Shown here one piece after another: positions 1 through 8,985 of a stretch of DNA of 33,351 bases. Each line of letters starts with the position of its first letter. The first letter of the stretch is position 1. The stretch lies in IMG/VR virus record IMGVR_UViG_3300037847_004692, positions 1-33,351 of that record; one strand, 5' to 3'. The position numbers were made by a program, and so were the translations under genes. This stretch comes from a virus. A model generated the notes under the pieces. The model was not told the DNA's origin. It ran no database searches and saw only the letters and a program-made list of their open reading frames with translations.

Positions 1-1
1 A

Positions 2-37
2 GATCATCAGAAATTGAAAACATATGATATTGGATAA
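2..37 (+). CDS. possible 3' tail of an upstream gene (partial)
   Basis: One frame is open from the window edge to a TAA at 35-37 and would encode the last 11 residues, DHQKLKTYDIG. The stop lies inside a GATAAATA late-promoter-like motif (33-40), as at several other gene ends here. In T4 the gene before 43 is regA, but the fragment is too short to identify. Another frame stops at 25-27, so the choice of frame is uncertain. Confidence 0.3.
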   Translation, partial: DHQKLKTYDIG

Positions 38-60
38 ATAGAATTGAATATCGTCGCCGC

Positions 61-104
61 AAGAGGGGCAACTGGCACAATCCAGTTGACGCCCCTCTTT
101 TTTT
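61..104 (+). terminator. rho-independent terminator
   Basis: The arm AAGAGGGGC (61-69) pairs with GCCCCTCTT (91-99). An inner arm AACTGG (70-75) pairs with CCAGTT, separated from the outer arm by a small bulge. A run of seven T residues closes the element. It separates the preceding transcription unit from the small gene before the DNA polymerase. Confidence 0.85.
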
Positions 105-134
105 GTGGTAGTATGAATGAAACTAGGAGTCCAC

Positions 135-386
135 ATGAACCTGCACGTAATTGAACTTATAAACAGTGCCATTGTAGTAGCTGATATTGAAGAGTTAGAT
201 GAAGAACCATCCTGTTTTCTAAAAAATTGTAGAGAAGTTATAGAGAATGGTGAAGAAATTGAATTGAGAAAATGGCCTAGGTTTACTGATGAAACAGATA
301 CCTTGATTTATTCAAACAGAATTGTTACAATATCTACTCCGTCAGACGAACTAACCGCACTATACAAGAAAGTTATTAATTCATGA
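135..386 (+). CDS. small conserved-type hypothetical protein before DNA polymerase
   Basis: It encodes about 83 residues. I chose the ATG at 135 over the in-frame ATG at 117 because an AGGAG ribosome-binding site at 126-130 sits five bases before it. The protein is acidic with alternating hydrophobic strands (IELINSAIVVADIEEL and the later NRIVTISTPSDEL), suggesting a small beta-rich fold. No catalytic motif is visible. Its stop overlaps the polymerase start in an ATGA arrangement, so the two are probably translationally coupled. Function unknown. Confidence 0.7.
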   Translation: MNLHVIELINSAIVVADIEELDEEPSCFLKNCREVIENGEEIELRKWPRFTDETDTLIYSNRIVTISTPSDELTALYKKVINS

Positions 387-2872
387 ATTTTTATACAAAC
401 GTTCAACTCGTAGGTGATCAAGTTCTCTATCGTGGATATGAGAATGGTGAACAAGTAATGTACAGAGATAGTTTTTCTCCAGTGCTATTTGTTCCATCCC
501 AACAGAAAACAAAGTATAAAACTCTAGATGATCTATATGTAAAACCTGTAAAATTTGGTGGTGCTCGAGAAGCAAGAGAATTCATCAAAAAATATTCTGA
601 TGTGCAAAACTTTGATGTCTATGGATATGAAAGATTCTTATATCAGTATGTTGCTGATAAATTTCCTCAGGAAGAAATTAAATTTGATATGTCTCAGATG
701 AATATCATCACACTTGACATTGAGGTTGAGTGTGAAAATGGATTCCCTGATGTTGAATCTGCTTCGGAATCTATTCTTTGTCTGACTATCAAAAATCTTA
801 ATACCAAAAAACTTGTAGTCTGGGGTACTAGAGAATTTGATAACAAGAGAGATGATGTTGAGTTTGTATATTGTTATGATGAGAAAGATCTCTTACATAA
901 GTTTATAAATTTCTGGGTTCAAAATACTCCAGATATCGTGACTGGTTGGAATGTTTATTTGTATGACATTCCTTATATTTGTCGTCGTATTGAACGTGTG
1001 TTTACTGAAAAACACATGCGATCTTTGTCGCCATGGAATCTAATCAACTATCGTGAGTTTGTTGTTCAGGGTCGTAAACAGATTGCTTATGATCTTGGTG
1101 GTGTTTCCTGTCTAGACTATCTCGATCTCTATAAGAAGTTTACCTATACAAACCAGGAGTCTTATCGACTTGATCATATTGCATTCGTTGAACTTGGTCA
1201 GAAGAAACTGGATCATAGTGAGTTTGAAAACTTTAAAGCTTTCTATACTAACAACTGGCAGAAGTTTGTAGAATACAACATTATTGACGTGGAACTTGTT
1301 GACCGTATGGAAGACAAGATGAAACTGATTGAGTTGTGTCTGACCATGGCTTATGATGCAAAACAAAATTATGAAGATGTGTATTCCCAAGTTAAGACGT
1401 GGGACAATATTATTTTCAACTATCTCAAGAAAGATAATATTGTTGTTCCGCCAAAAATTATTCACCGAAAGGATGCAGCATATGCTGGTGCGTATGTTAA
1501 AGAACCTATTCCAGGTAGGTATGACTGGGTTGTCTCTTTTGACCTCAACTCCCTATACCCTCACCTCATTATGCAGTACAACATCTCGCCAGAAACGCTG
1601 GTGGATGAGAAACACCCAAGTGTGACTGTGGATAAAATTTTGAGTCAACCTGTGATGTATGATGAGAAGTATGCTCTTTGTGCAAATGGTGCTCAGTATC
1701 GTAAAGATTTCCAGGGGTTTCTACCAAAACTTATGGAGAAGATGTATAACGATCGTGTCATCTTCAAGAAGAAAATGTTGCAAGCAAAACAACAGTATGA
1801 GAAAACTCCTACAGTTGAATTGACAAAGGAAATTGCTCGTTGCAATAACATTCAGATGGCAAAGAAGATCTCTTTGAACTCTGCTTATGGTGCAATTGGT
1901 AATGAATATTTTCGTTATTTTCGAATCGCAAATGCAGAAGCAATTACTTTGTCTGGTCAAGTTTCGATTCGATGGATTGAAAACCGTATGAATGGTTACC
2001 TAAATAAACTGTTAAAAACAGAGGATGTCGATTATGTCATTGCTTCTGATACCGATAGTATCTATCTTAATATGGGTCCTGTTGTTGAAAGTATATACGG
2101 AGGGAGAAAGGCGTCTAATGAAAAGATTGTTAATTTCCTTGACAAAATCTGTCAGATGGAACTTGAAAAGTATATTGAAAGTTCTTACCAAGCGTTGGCC
2201 GACAAAGTAAACGCTTATGATCAGAAGATGCAGATGAAACGGGAGAATATTGCTGACCGTGGAATCTGGACCGCTAAGAAAAGATACATTCTAAATGTGT
2301 GGGATAGTGAGGGTGTTCGATATGAAAAACCCAAACTTAAAATCATGGGATTGGAAACTGCTAGATCTTCCACTCCATCTTTCTTCAGAGATAAACTTAA
2401 AAAAGCTTTTACAATCATCATCAACAATACCAATGATGATTTAATTAATTTTATTGAGTCTGTTAAAACAGATACTAGGAAACAAGAAGTAGAAAATATT
2501 TCTTTTCCTCGTGGTTGTAATGGTATTGACAAATATAAAAGTTCTTCAGATTTGTACAAAAAGGGAACACCTATTCAAGTTCGTGGTGCTATTCTATACA
2601 ATCATCATATCAAGAAGAACAAACTTCAGTCTAAGTATCCGATGATTCAGGAAGGTGAAAAAATTAAATTCATCTACTTGAAATCTCCAAATCCAATCGG
2701 AGAAGATGTCATTGCATATTTTCAAACTCTTCCCAAAGAATTGAAACTAGATAAGTATGTTGACCATGACATGCAATTTACAAAGAGTTTTCTCGAACCA
2801 CTAAAGAAAGTTGTTGAAACTATTGGGTGGCAAGTAGAGAAACGAGGATCACTTGAATCTTTCTTTGTTTGA
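383..2872 (+). CDS. 43: DNA polymerase, family B (T4 gp43-like)
   Basis: This is the replicative DNA polymerase with 3'-5' proofreading. The 829 residues are slightly shorter than T4 gp43 (898). Visible in order are: Exo I with the DIE triad in NIITLDIEVECENG (near residue 107); Exo II (DIVTGWNVYLYDIPYI); Exo III (EYNIIDVELVDRM); Pol motif A (SFDLNSLYPHLIMQYNIS); motif B (KKISLNSAYGAIGN); and motif C (VIASDTDSIYLN), which carries the catalytic aspartates. All key residues appear intact. The start overlaps the upstream stop by four bases. In the T4 system it works with the clamp, helicase gp41 and primase gp61, the last two of which are also in this window. Confidence 0.97.
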   Translation: MNFYTNVQLVGDQVLYRGYENGEQVMYRDSFSPVLFVPSQQKTKYKTLDDLYVKPVKFGGAREAREFIKKYSDVQNFDVYGYERFLYQYVADKFPQEEIKFDMSQMNIITLDIEVECENGFPDVESASESILCLTIKNLNTKKLVVWGTREFDNKRDDVEFVYCYDEKDLLHKFINFWVQNTPDIVTGWNVYLYDIPYICRRIERVFTEKHMRSLSPWNLINYREFVVQGRKQIAYDLGGVSCLDYLDLYKKFTYTNQESYRLDHIAFVELGQKKLDHSEFENFKAFYTNNWQKFVEYNIIDVELVDRMEDKMKLIELCLTMAYDAKQNYEDVYSQVKTWDNIIFNYLKKDNIVVPPKIIHRKDAAYAGAYVKEPIPGRYDWVVSFDLNSLYPHLIMQYNISPETLVDEKHPSVTVDKILSQPVMYDEKYALCANGAQYRKDFQGFLPKLMEKMYNDRVIFKKKMLQAKQQYEKTPTVELTKEIARCNNIQMAKKISLNSAYGAIGNEYFRYFRIANAEAITLSGQVSIRWIENRMNGYLNKLLKTEDVDYVIASDTDSIYLNMGPVVESIYGGRKASNEKIVNFLDKICQMELEKYIESSYQALADKVNAYDQKMQMKRENIADRGIWTAKKRYILNVWDSEGVRYEKPKLKIMGLETARSSTPSFFRDKLKKAFTIIINNTNDDLINFIESVKTDTRKQEVENISFPRGCNGIDKYKSSSDLYKKGTPIQVRGAILYNHHIKKNKLQSKYPMIQEGEKIKFIYLKSPNPIGEDVIAYFQTLPKELKLDKYVDHDMQFTKSFLEPLKKVVETIGWQVEKRGSLESFFV

Positions 2873-2881
2873 TGGTATAAT
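2853..2881 (+). promoter_or_regulatory. sigma70-type early promoter for uvsX
   Basis: TTGAAT (2853-2858), a 17-base spacer and a perfect TATAAT (2876-2881). It lies across the last codons and stop of the DNA polymerase gene. An AAGGAG ribosome-binding site and the uvsX ATG follow at once. The host RNA polymerase would use it early in infection. Confidence 0.8.
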
Positions 2882-2899
2882 TTTAAAAAAGGAGTATCT

Positions 2900-3919
2900 A
2901 TGAGTTTTATTAAATCCGTAATTCCAGATCTGGAAAATGAATTTGCTTCTGTTGTTGAGGACGGTGTTGCTAGTGGTGATTGTGACATTTTTATCGATAC
3001 TGGTAGTTACATCTTCAACGCTCTATTAAGTGGTAGTATCTATGGTGGACTTCCTGCAAATAAAATCACTGCTCTTGCTGGAGAATCAAGCACAGGTAAA
3101 ACATTCTTCGCATTATCAATGGTGCGATATTTTCTGGAACAGAATCCGACTGGTGAAGTAATCTACTTTGAATCAGAATCTGCTATCACTAAGAAGATGA
3201 TGAAGGAGAGAAATATTGATACCGCTCGTATTGGTCTGGTTCCTGTAACTACAGTTCAGGAGTTTCGTACACAATCTATCAAGATCGTGGATGAATATAT
3301 GAAAGTTAAAAAATCTGATCGTCCACCTTTGATGTTCGTATTGGATAGTCTTGGTATGCTTTCTACATCCAAAGAAGTACAGGATGCTACTGACGGTAAG
3401 GAGACCAGGGACATGACCCGTGCTCAGGTTATCAAGTCTATCTTCAGGATCCTGTCCCTCAAACTAGGGACCGCAGGCATCCCTCTGATCGTCACGAACC
3501 ACACTTATGACGTTGTGGGGTCCTACGTCCCCATGAAGGAGATGGGAGGGGGTTCTGGACTCAAGTACGCCGCCTCTACGATCATCTTTCTGTCTAAGTC
3601 TAAGGAGAAGGACGGTACAGAGGTTGTTGGTAATATCGTAAAGTGTAAGGCATTCAAGTCTAGATTCACAAAAGAAAACTCCTTGGTTGAAACTAGATTG
3701 TTCTATGATCATCGTGGACTTGATAAGTATTATGGTCTCTTGGAACTTGGTGAAAAGTATGGTGTCTTCAATAAGTCTGGTGGTCGTTATGAAATTAATG
3801 GTGTGAAGACGTATGCAAAAACCATTCTTGCTGATCCAGAAAAATATTTTACTCCTGAAATTATGCAAGCTTTAGATGAATGTGCTAAGAAGGAGTATAG
3901 TTATGGTTCATTTGAATGA
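2900..3919 (+). CDS. uvsX: UvsX RecA-like recombinase
   Basis: This is a strand-exchange ATPase of the T4 UvsX/RecA family, used in recombination-dependent replication and repair. Of 339 residues, the Walker A motif GESSTGKT is at 61-68 and the Walker B-like segment [12 protein letters not shown] at 143-154. The loop-2 region ([17 protein letters not shown]) follows. An AAGGAG site (2889-2894) precedes the ATG by about six bases. The middle of the gene (about 3395-3615) is much richer in G and C, with different synonymous codons from the rest, suggesting a recombination tract. The 3' end overlaps the next gene by 17 bases. Confidence 0.96.
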   Translation: MSFIKSVIPDLENEFASVVEDGVASGDCDIFIDTGSYIFNALLSGSIYGGLPANKITALAGESSTGKTFFALSMVRYFLEQNPTGEVIYFESESAITKKMMKERNIDTARIGLVPVTTVQEFRTQSIKIVDEYMKVKKSDRPPLMFVLDSLGMLSTSKEVQDATDGKETRDMTRAQVIKSIFRILSLKLGTAGIPLIVTNHTYDVVGSYVPMKEMGGGSGLKYAASTIIFLSKSKEKDGTEVVGNIVKCKAFKSRFTKENSLVETRLFYDHRGLDKYYGLLELGEKYGVFNKSGGRYEINGVKTYAKTILADPEKYFTPEIMQALDECAKKEYSYGSFE

Positions 3920-4460
3920 CCTTATAAAGGTCCATGGTAATGTTCTTAATAAGAATGAATGCAGACTTTTAATCGAAACATTTGAGTCTGCAGAAAATCT
4001 AGAAGAAATTGACAATAACGGTACGCCAAAATTTACACAATATAATTTAACTAAAAATATAAAATCACATAATAATCAGGTTCAATATCTTCATAATAAA
4101 TTAGTGAAGATAGCTATGTCCCAAAGAGATAATTATTATAGATTTGTAGATAAAAGATGTTTTCCACAGAAACATGCTTTTGAACAATTTAGAATCAAAA
4201 AATACTGTGTCGGTAATGATGATAGGTTTGACACCCATGTAGATGTAACCGATTACGAATCAGCTAGAAGATACCTATCTTTCTTTTGGTATTTGAATAC
4301 TATTGATGAAGGTGGTGAAACCGAATTTGATGAGTTGACAATCACACCAAAGATGGGTAGCATGGTTGTCTTCCCTCCCCTTTGGATGTTTCCTCACCGT
4401 GGTAACAAACCCATCAGTGGTGACAAGTATCTACTCAGTACCTATTTGCATTACGTATAA
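3903..4460 (+). CDS. 2-oxoglutarate/Fe(II)-dependent oxygenase
   Basis: A 185-residue protein of the 2OG-Fe(II) dioxygenase superfamily. The iron triad is visible as H112-x-D114 (DTHVDVTDY) and distal H165 (MFPHRGNKP). A basic residue follows in the expected place for the 2-oxoglutarate carboxylate (R166 or K175). A beta-strand region with EGGETEF lies between. I chose the ATG at 3903 because AAGGAG (3890-3895) lies seven bases upstream; a start at 3876 has no such site. Such enzymes are common in T4-like cyanophages, often with unknown substrate. Being wedged between uvsX and the helicase suggests co-expression with replication genes. Confidence 0.88.
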   Translation: MVHLNDLIKVHGNVLNKNECRLLIETFESAENLEEIDNNGTPKFTQYNLTKNIKSHNNQVQYLHNKLVKIAMSQRDNYYRFVDKRCFPQKHAFEQFRIKKYCVGNDDRFDTHVDVTDYESARRYLSFFWYLNTIDEGGETEFDELTITPKMGSMVVFPPLWMFPHRGNKPISGDKYLLSTYLHYV

Positions 4461-4462
4461 TT

Positions 4463-5836
4463 ATGAAGTTTGAACAAAAAATTCTTTCCAACCTTATCTT
4501 TGATGGGGACTACATGAGGAAAGTTATTCCTTTTATCAAGGATAATTACTTTGATGTGCTCTCGGAAAGAATTATTTTTACTGAGATCAATGAATATGTA
4601 ATCAAGTATGATGACCTTCCAACTAAATCTGTGCTTGAAATTCAAGTCCAAAATAGGAATGACTTATCTGAAGAAGTATTCAAAGAATGCATGACTTGTA
4701 TTCGAGATCTTCATGAGGAAAAGACTGATGAGAATTGGTTGATAGACACTACAGAGAAGTGGTGTAAAGAACGTGCTGTCTATCTTGCTTTGATGGAGTC
4801 CATCAAAATTGCAGATGGAAAGGACAAGACTAAGAGTCGTGATGCAATTCCTAGTGTTCTATCAGAAGCTTTGAGTGTGTCTTTTGATGATCATGTTGGT
4901 CATGATTATTTCAATGATGCAGATTCTCGATATGATTTCTATCATCGTAAAGAAGATAAGATTGAGTTCGATCTGGATATGTTCAACAAAATCACAAAGG
5001 GTGGACTTCCTAGGAAGACTTTGAATATTGCTCTTGCAGGAACTGGTGTTGGTAAATCTTTGTTCATGTGTCACCAAGCCGCATCTTGTTTGTTGCAAGG
5101 ACAGAATGTTTTGTATATCACTTTGGAGATGGCGGAAGAAAGAATTGCAGAACGTATTGATGCAAATCTTTTTAACATGGATATCAAAACTTTGGTGGAT
5201 CTTCCCAAACCAATGTATGACACCAAGGTTAATAAGTTGGTAAACAAAACAAGGGGAAGACTTATCATCAAAGAGTATCCTACTGCTAGTGCTCATGCAG
5301 GACATTTCAAGAGTCTTTTGAATGAATTGTCTTTGAAGAAAGGTTTCTCTCCTGATATTATCTTTATTGACTATTTGAATATCTGTTCATCCAGTCGATT
5401 TAAAGGTACGATTGTCAACTCATACACTTTCGTCAAAGCAATTGCAGAAGAACTCAGGGGTCTTGCTGTGGAATATGATGTACCTATTGTGTCTGCAACT
5501 CAGACAACTAGAACTGGTTATGGTTCTTCTGATGTCGAGTTGACTGACACTTCAGAATCATTTGGTCTTCCTGCAACTGCAGACTTTATGTTTGCTCTAA
5601 TTTCTACAGAAGAACTAGAGGAAATGAATCAGTTGATGGTGAAACAGTTGAAGAACCGTTACAATGATCCGACCATGAACAAACGATTTGTGATTGGTAT
5701 TGACAGGGCGAAGATGAAGTTGTATAATTTGGAGGACAGTGCTCAAATGAACATTGTTGACTCAGGTCAGGAAGAAGAAGATTACACTGACCGACTAGAT
5801 AAAAAATTCCGTAATTTTGATGGTTTCAAAGTATGA
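4463..5836 (+). CDS. 41: replicative DNA helicase, DnaB family (T4 gp41-like)
   Basis: A 457-residue hexameric 5'-3' helicase that partners primase gp61. The N-terminal domain (1-about 140) is alpha-helical. The RecA-like motor carries Walker A GTGVGKS at 193-199, the segment VLYITLEMAEERIAERI (H1a type), and Walker B DIIFIDYLNICSS near 298-310. DnaB-type VSATQTTRTGY and arginine-rich segments follow. The start lies two bases after the oxygenase stop without an obvious ribosome-binding site, so coupling is likely. The stop overlaps the mazG start in an ATGA arrangement. Confidence 0.95.
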   Translation: MKFEQKILSNLIFDGDYMRKVIPFIKDNYFDVLSERIIFTEINEYVIKYDDLPTKSVLEIQVQNRNDLSEEVFKECMTCIRDLHEEKTDENWLIDTTEKWCKERAVYLALMESIKIADGKDKTKSRDAIPSVLSEALSVSFDDHVGHDYFNDADSRYDFYHRKEDKIEFDLDMFNKITKGGLPRKTLNIALAGTGVGKSLFMCHQAASCLLQGQNVLYITLEMAEERIAERIDANLFNMDIKTLVDLPKPMYDTKVNKLVNKTRGRLIIKEYPTASAHAGHFKSLLNELSLKKGFSPDIIFIDYLNICSSSRFKGTIVNSYTFVKAIAEELRGLAVEYDVPIVSATQTTRTGYGSSDVELTDTSESFGLPATADFMFALISTEELEEMNQLMVKQLKNRYNDPTMNKRFVIGIDRAKMKLYNLEDSAQMNIVDSGQEEEDYTDRLDKKFRNFDGFKV

Positions 5837-6312
5837 GTAAAGTTGTTGACCTTTTCGATCCCGACACTGGTGCTACTCTGGAGAATGTTCCAGTTGCAGA
5901 ACCAGAAGTTAAAGTTGACTACGATCGATATTTCAATTTTGTAAACGAGGTAACTTCCGACGCATCTCGTTATACCGATAGTTTTATTGAACGTATTGGT
6001 GAACTCCAAGAACAAGGTGTTGATGTCCAACGTCTCTTGACTGCTGGTGTTGGTATTGGTGCTGAAGGTGGTGAGTTTACTGAGATCGTCAAGAAGATTT
6101 GTTTCCAGGGTAAACCCTACAACGAAGCAAATCGCGAACACATGATTGTCGAACTTGGAGATGTCATGTGGTATGTTGCACAAGCCTGTATGGCACTTGG
6201 AGTTTCCCTCGATGACATCATTATCCGAAATGTTAACAAACTGTCGGCGCGCTATCCAGAAGGTGCGTTTGAAGTATTCCGATCTGAGAACCGACGAGAA
6301 GGAGATATCTGA
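5833..6312 (+). CDS. mazG: MazG-like nucleotide pyrophosphohydrolase
   Basis: A 159-residue protein with the MazG helical-bundle signature: acidic residues E78, E81 and E84 in EGGEFTE, then E107 and D110 in ELGDVMWYVAQACMALG, and a typical LDDIIIRNVNKLSARYP tail. MazG enzymes hydrolyse NTPs/dNTPs. In cyanophages the family has been proposed to act on alarmone or GC-rich dNTP pools of the host, but substrate preference cannot be read from sequence. The N-terminal 40 residues are an extension outside the core. It is coupled to the helicase gene by a four-base overlap and is the last gene before a terminator. Confidence 0.88.
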   Translation: MSKVVDLFDPDTGATLENVPVAEPEVKVDYDRYFNFVNEVTSDASRYTDSFIERIGELQEQGVDVQRLLTAGVGIGAEGGEFTEIVKKICFQGKPYNEANREHMIVELGDVMWYVAQACMALGVSLDDIIIRNVNKLSARYPEGAFEVFRSENRREGDI

Positions 6313-6383
6313 TCCTGGTATCAGAGAAGCTCTAAAACAAACACTCATTGGGTTTTCTATAGATCCAAGAGTGTTAAGAAAGA

Positions 6384-6391
6384 AATAAATA
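6384..6391 (+). promoter_or_regulatory. T4-type late promoter motif AATAAATA
   Basis: AATAAATA abuts the left arm of the terminator at 6391-6416. Phage late transcription from it would start within the hairpin sequence, so the late RNA would lack the full left arm. The gene at 6418 would then have a very short leader. Confidence 0.55.
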
Positions 6392-6416
6392 GAGGGGAAG
6401 AACTCCCCTCTTTTTT
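6391..6416 (+). terminator. rho-independent terminator after mazG
   Basis: AGAGGGG (6391-6397) pairs with CCCCTCT (6405-6411) around a seven-base loop, followed by six T residues. It ends the polymerase-to-mazG unit. The next ATG lies only two bases beyond the T run. Confidence 0.85.
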
Positions 6417-6417
6417 A

Positions 6418-7758
6418 ATGAACTATGGAGAACAGGTAGTTGCTTTTGTTACAGCATTCAAAGATTTTGAACATACTACAGTCAAGAGTGCTAGCAGGAA
6501 GCAAGTAACAGTTATAGTAAGGGATAGTAATAGATCCACCACACAAAACTCTGTCGAGAGTGCTTTGAAGAAAAATGGATTTTCTTCGAACCTAGTGACC
6601 AGAGAAGTGGTAGGATCTTCTACGTTCCCTGCTACTGTTGTACAGATGAAAAATTCCAAAGGAATCATCATCTATAAACCAAAGAAAGGTGGTGGTTCTG
6701 GTGCTGGTGCTGCACAAACAAAATTAGCGGAATGTTCTCAGTGTTTGTATGCATCTTTGGCATTCAATGTCAAGGGTGGTAAAATAGATGCAACAGATAT
6801 CTCTCTACCAAATTTCAAGAAAGCTGCAAAAGGTATTGATGTAGATGAGTTGTTTGAAAGTATGACAAACAACTTAGATGATGAGTGGATAAAGTCTTCT
6901 ATTGAAGGCGCAAATATGTTGTATGGAAAGTATGGTGGTTCAGGATGGAAATTTCATCGTGGTAGTTCATCTGTAGCAATAATTGAAAATCAATTCAAAA
7001 AATTAAACAGACTAGAGAAAGAGTTTAGTAATTTAAATAAGTGGAGTCCTGCGGATATATACATGACAAAGGGCATGACTGCAGTCGATTGGAACAAGAT
7101 AAAAGGAACCAAGACTATAAAAAGTTTAAATGAAGTTTTGGTTGAATTTATTAATGATGAAAAACTAATTGGTGTTTCCTTGAAGAAAATTGTTGGTAAC
7201 GCCAAACCATTTAAATTCTACAATCTAACCAGTGACAGAAATGTAGAGGACATTGGATTTCATGGTGCAGTGATATCAAAGACAGGTAATCCATTTTCTA
7301 GTATTGATGTTTATATAAATTGGAAATCTGGACGTGGTAACGAAATTCAATTCAGAACTACAACTGGACAAGCAAAAGGTTGGCAAGGAGAAATTAAAGG
7401 ATCAAATGCAAACCAAGGAAAGATATCTTTTGGTCCTGTAAATACCGTATTAAAACAGTTTGGTATAAGTGATTTACCAAACTATACTTCTTCTACAAGA
7501 TTATCATCTGAGTCTCTAGCAAAAGAAATTTTCAGGGACTTGGAAAAAATTGGTGGGGTCGCGGTGGACGAAAAAACTTTTGTCACATCAGCCCTTGCAA
7601 TGGAGGACAAATGGCAGTATAGTAAGTATACAGGAATAAAACTCGCGAGGACGATCGTTGACCAGTCACCAAGTGATAGAGACAAGTTGGTTCAGGCGTT
7701 GTACTTATATGCAAACTCACAGTCTCCTCTCTCTGGTCCTTACGGTAAAATAGAATAA
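6418..7758 (+). CDS. unidentified phage protein, possible PD-(D/E)XK-like core
   Basis: A 446-residue protein I cannot assign to a known family with confidence. The N-terminal region has a short beta-rich part ending in IIIYKPKKGGG and a Ser/Gly/Ala stretch (GGSGAGAAQTKLAECSQCLY, about 92-111). W209-S-P-A-D213-I followed by LIGVSLKKI (250-258) resembles a D...xxK arrangement seen in nuclease-like folds; this is inference only. The ATG lies immediately after a terminator T run, so it is probably expressed only from the overlapping late promoter at 6384. It overlaps the next gene by one base (TAATG) and belongs to the late nucleotidyltransferase cassette. Confidence 0.75.
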   Translation: MNYGEQVVAFVTAFKDFEHTTVKSASRKQVTVIVRDSNRSTTQNSVESALKKNGFSSNLVTREVVGSSTFPATVVQMKNSKGIIIYKPKKGGGSGAGAAQTKLAECSQCLYASLAFNVKGGKIDATDISLPNFKKAAKGIDVDELFESMTNNLDDEWIKSSIEGANMLYGKYGGSGWKFHRGSSSVAIIENQFKKLNRLEKEFSNLNKWSPADIYMTKGMTAVDWNKIKGTKTIKSLNEVLVEFINDEKLIGVSLKKIVGNAKPFKFYNLTSDRNVEDIGFHGAVISKTGNPFSSIDVYINWKSGRGNEIQFRTTTGQAKGWQGEIKGSNANQGKISFGPVNTVLKQFGISDLPNYTSSTRLSSESLAKEIFRDLEKIGGVAVDEKTFVTSALAMEDKWQYSKYTGIKLARTIVDQSPSDRDKLVQALYLYANSQSPLSGPYGKIE

Positions 7759-8954
7759 TGGCAAAAAACACTCACCTAGAACACCTTGAAGATGATATCC
7801 TCAATCTTGGATCTGAGGGTGGTAAGTCTGCGATCAATTTTTTAAAGTCCTTGGGTCGTATGCTTTCCCAAGGTGACAAAAATAAATCCATGAAGATTAC
7901 CACTAAGTGGGATGGCGCTCCTGCAATTATATGTGGCATCGATCCTACATGGGAAACTTTCTTTGTTGGTAATAAATCAGTATTCGCTAAAACTCAACCT
8001 AAGATTTGTTACTCTGAAGATTCTGTAGATGAATATTATCCTACTGGTGGACTTAATCAAATTCTGAAGGATTGCTTTAAATATCTTTCTAAGTTAAATA
8101 TTAAAGGTGTCATTCAAGGAGATCTTCTCTTCACTGAAAACACTAAGACAGTTGCTAACGTTGGTGGAAAACGTTGTGTGATATTCACTCCTAACACGAT
8201 TACATATGCGATCCCCCTTGATACAAAACTTGGTCAACGTGTTAACAATTCTAAAATTGGTATTGTTTTCCATACCACTTATTCTGGTACTTCTATGGAA
8301 GGGATGTCTGCAGGATTTGGTGTCGATGTATCTCCGTATCAGGGACATAATGATATTGCTGTTTTCTCTTCCGACTTCAGTGACGCAAGTGGTTCTGCAA
8401 ACTTTACTCCCCAAGAACTGACTAAGTTTAGTTCTGCAGTAAATCGTGCGGAGGGTTCTCTTCGTCAAGCATCTAAGTTCCTTGACGTTATGAAGGGATC
8501 CGATCGTTATGCTTTCAATGCGATCTTCAAACAATTCTTTAATACTTATATTCGTGGTGGTCGTGCTATTCCTTCTACGAATAAAGTTGTTGGTGACTTT
8601 GCACGATACTATTCTGAATTGATTGACAAAGAAATCCAGAAGAAGAAAACTCCCGCTGCACAACAGAAGTGGACTAAACTTAAGGATGATGGTTTGAAAT
8701 TTATCGCTGCAAACCAAAGATCCATCTACATGACTGTTGCATCATATAAGAATTTGACAGAAGCAAAACTGATGGTCATCCGTCAACTAGAGAAAGTAAA
8801 AGATATCGGTACGTTTATTAAAGACGGAAATGGATATCGTGTTACCGCACCAGAAGGATTTGTTGCGATCAAATCTGGTCGTGCTATGAAACTGGTTGAT
8901 AGACTTGAGTTCTCGGTCGCTAACTTTACAGTTGATAAGAACTGGGACAAATAA
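7758..8954 (+). CDS. divergent ligase-fold (covalent nucleotidyltransferase-like) protein
   Basis: A 398-residue protein carrying signature motifs of the DNA/RNA ligase and capping-enzyme superfamily. Motif I is K50-W-D52-G (ITTKWDGAPAI), a motif III-like segment is GVIQGDLLF, and a C-terminal motif IV/V-like run is PEGFVAIKSGRAMKLVDR. Families of this type form a lysine-AMP or -GMP intermediate, which would make K50 the nucleophile. The spacing is unusual: about 300 residues separate motif I from the EGFV segment, longer than in simple ligases. It could be a structural or internal head protein that kept the fold. It is preceded by a TAATG overlap, and its TAA stop lies inside a late promoter motif. 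Confidence 0.75.
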   Translation: MAKNTHLEHLEDDILNLGSEGGKSAINFLKSLGRMLSQGDKNKSMKITTKWDGAPAIICGIDPTWETFFVGNKSVFAKTQPKICYSEDSVDEYYPTGGLNQILKDCFKYLSKLNIKGVIQGDLLFTENTKTVANVGGKRCVIFTPNTITYAIPLDTKLGQRVNNSKIGIVFHTTYSGTSMEGMSAGFGVDVSPYQGHNDIAVFSSDFSDASGSANFTPQELTKFSSAVNRAEGSLRQASKFLDVMKGSDRYAFNAIFKQFFNTYIRGGRAIPSTNKVVGDFARYYSELIDKEIQKKKTPAAQQKWTKLKDDGLKFIAANQRSIYMTVASYKNLTEAKLMVIRQLEKVKDIGTFIKDGNGYRVTAPEGFVAIKSGRAMKLVDRLEFSVANFTVDKNWDK

Positions 8955-8957
8955 ATA
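8950..8957 (+). promoter_or_regulatory. late promoter motif AATAAATA overlapping a stop codon
   Basis: AATAAATA contains the TAA stop (8952-8954) of the ligase-fold gene. It lies 28 bases before the next ATG at 8986, consistent with a short late leader. Confidence 0.6.
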
Positions 8958-8985
8958 GTTTATAGCTTAACTTGCGTTTAATTTA

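Noticed and set aside
5782-6348. Minus-strand frame of 188 codons opposite mazG
   Set aside because: The plus-strand frame has clear MazG motifs and coupling; the minus frame has none.
8094-8717. Minus-strand frame of 207 codons
   Set aside because: It lies wholly opposite the ligase-fold gene, has no promoter or ribosome-binding site, and shows no recognisable protein features.
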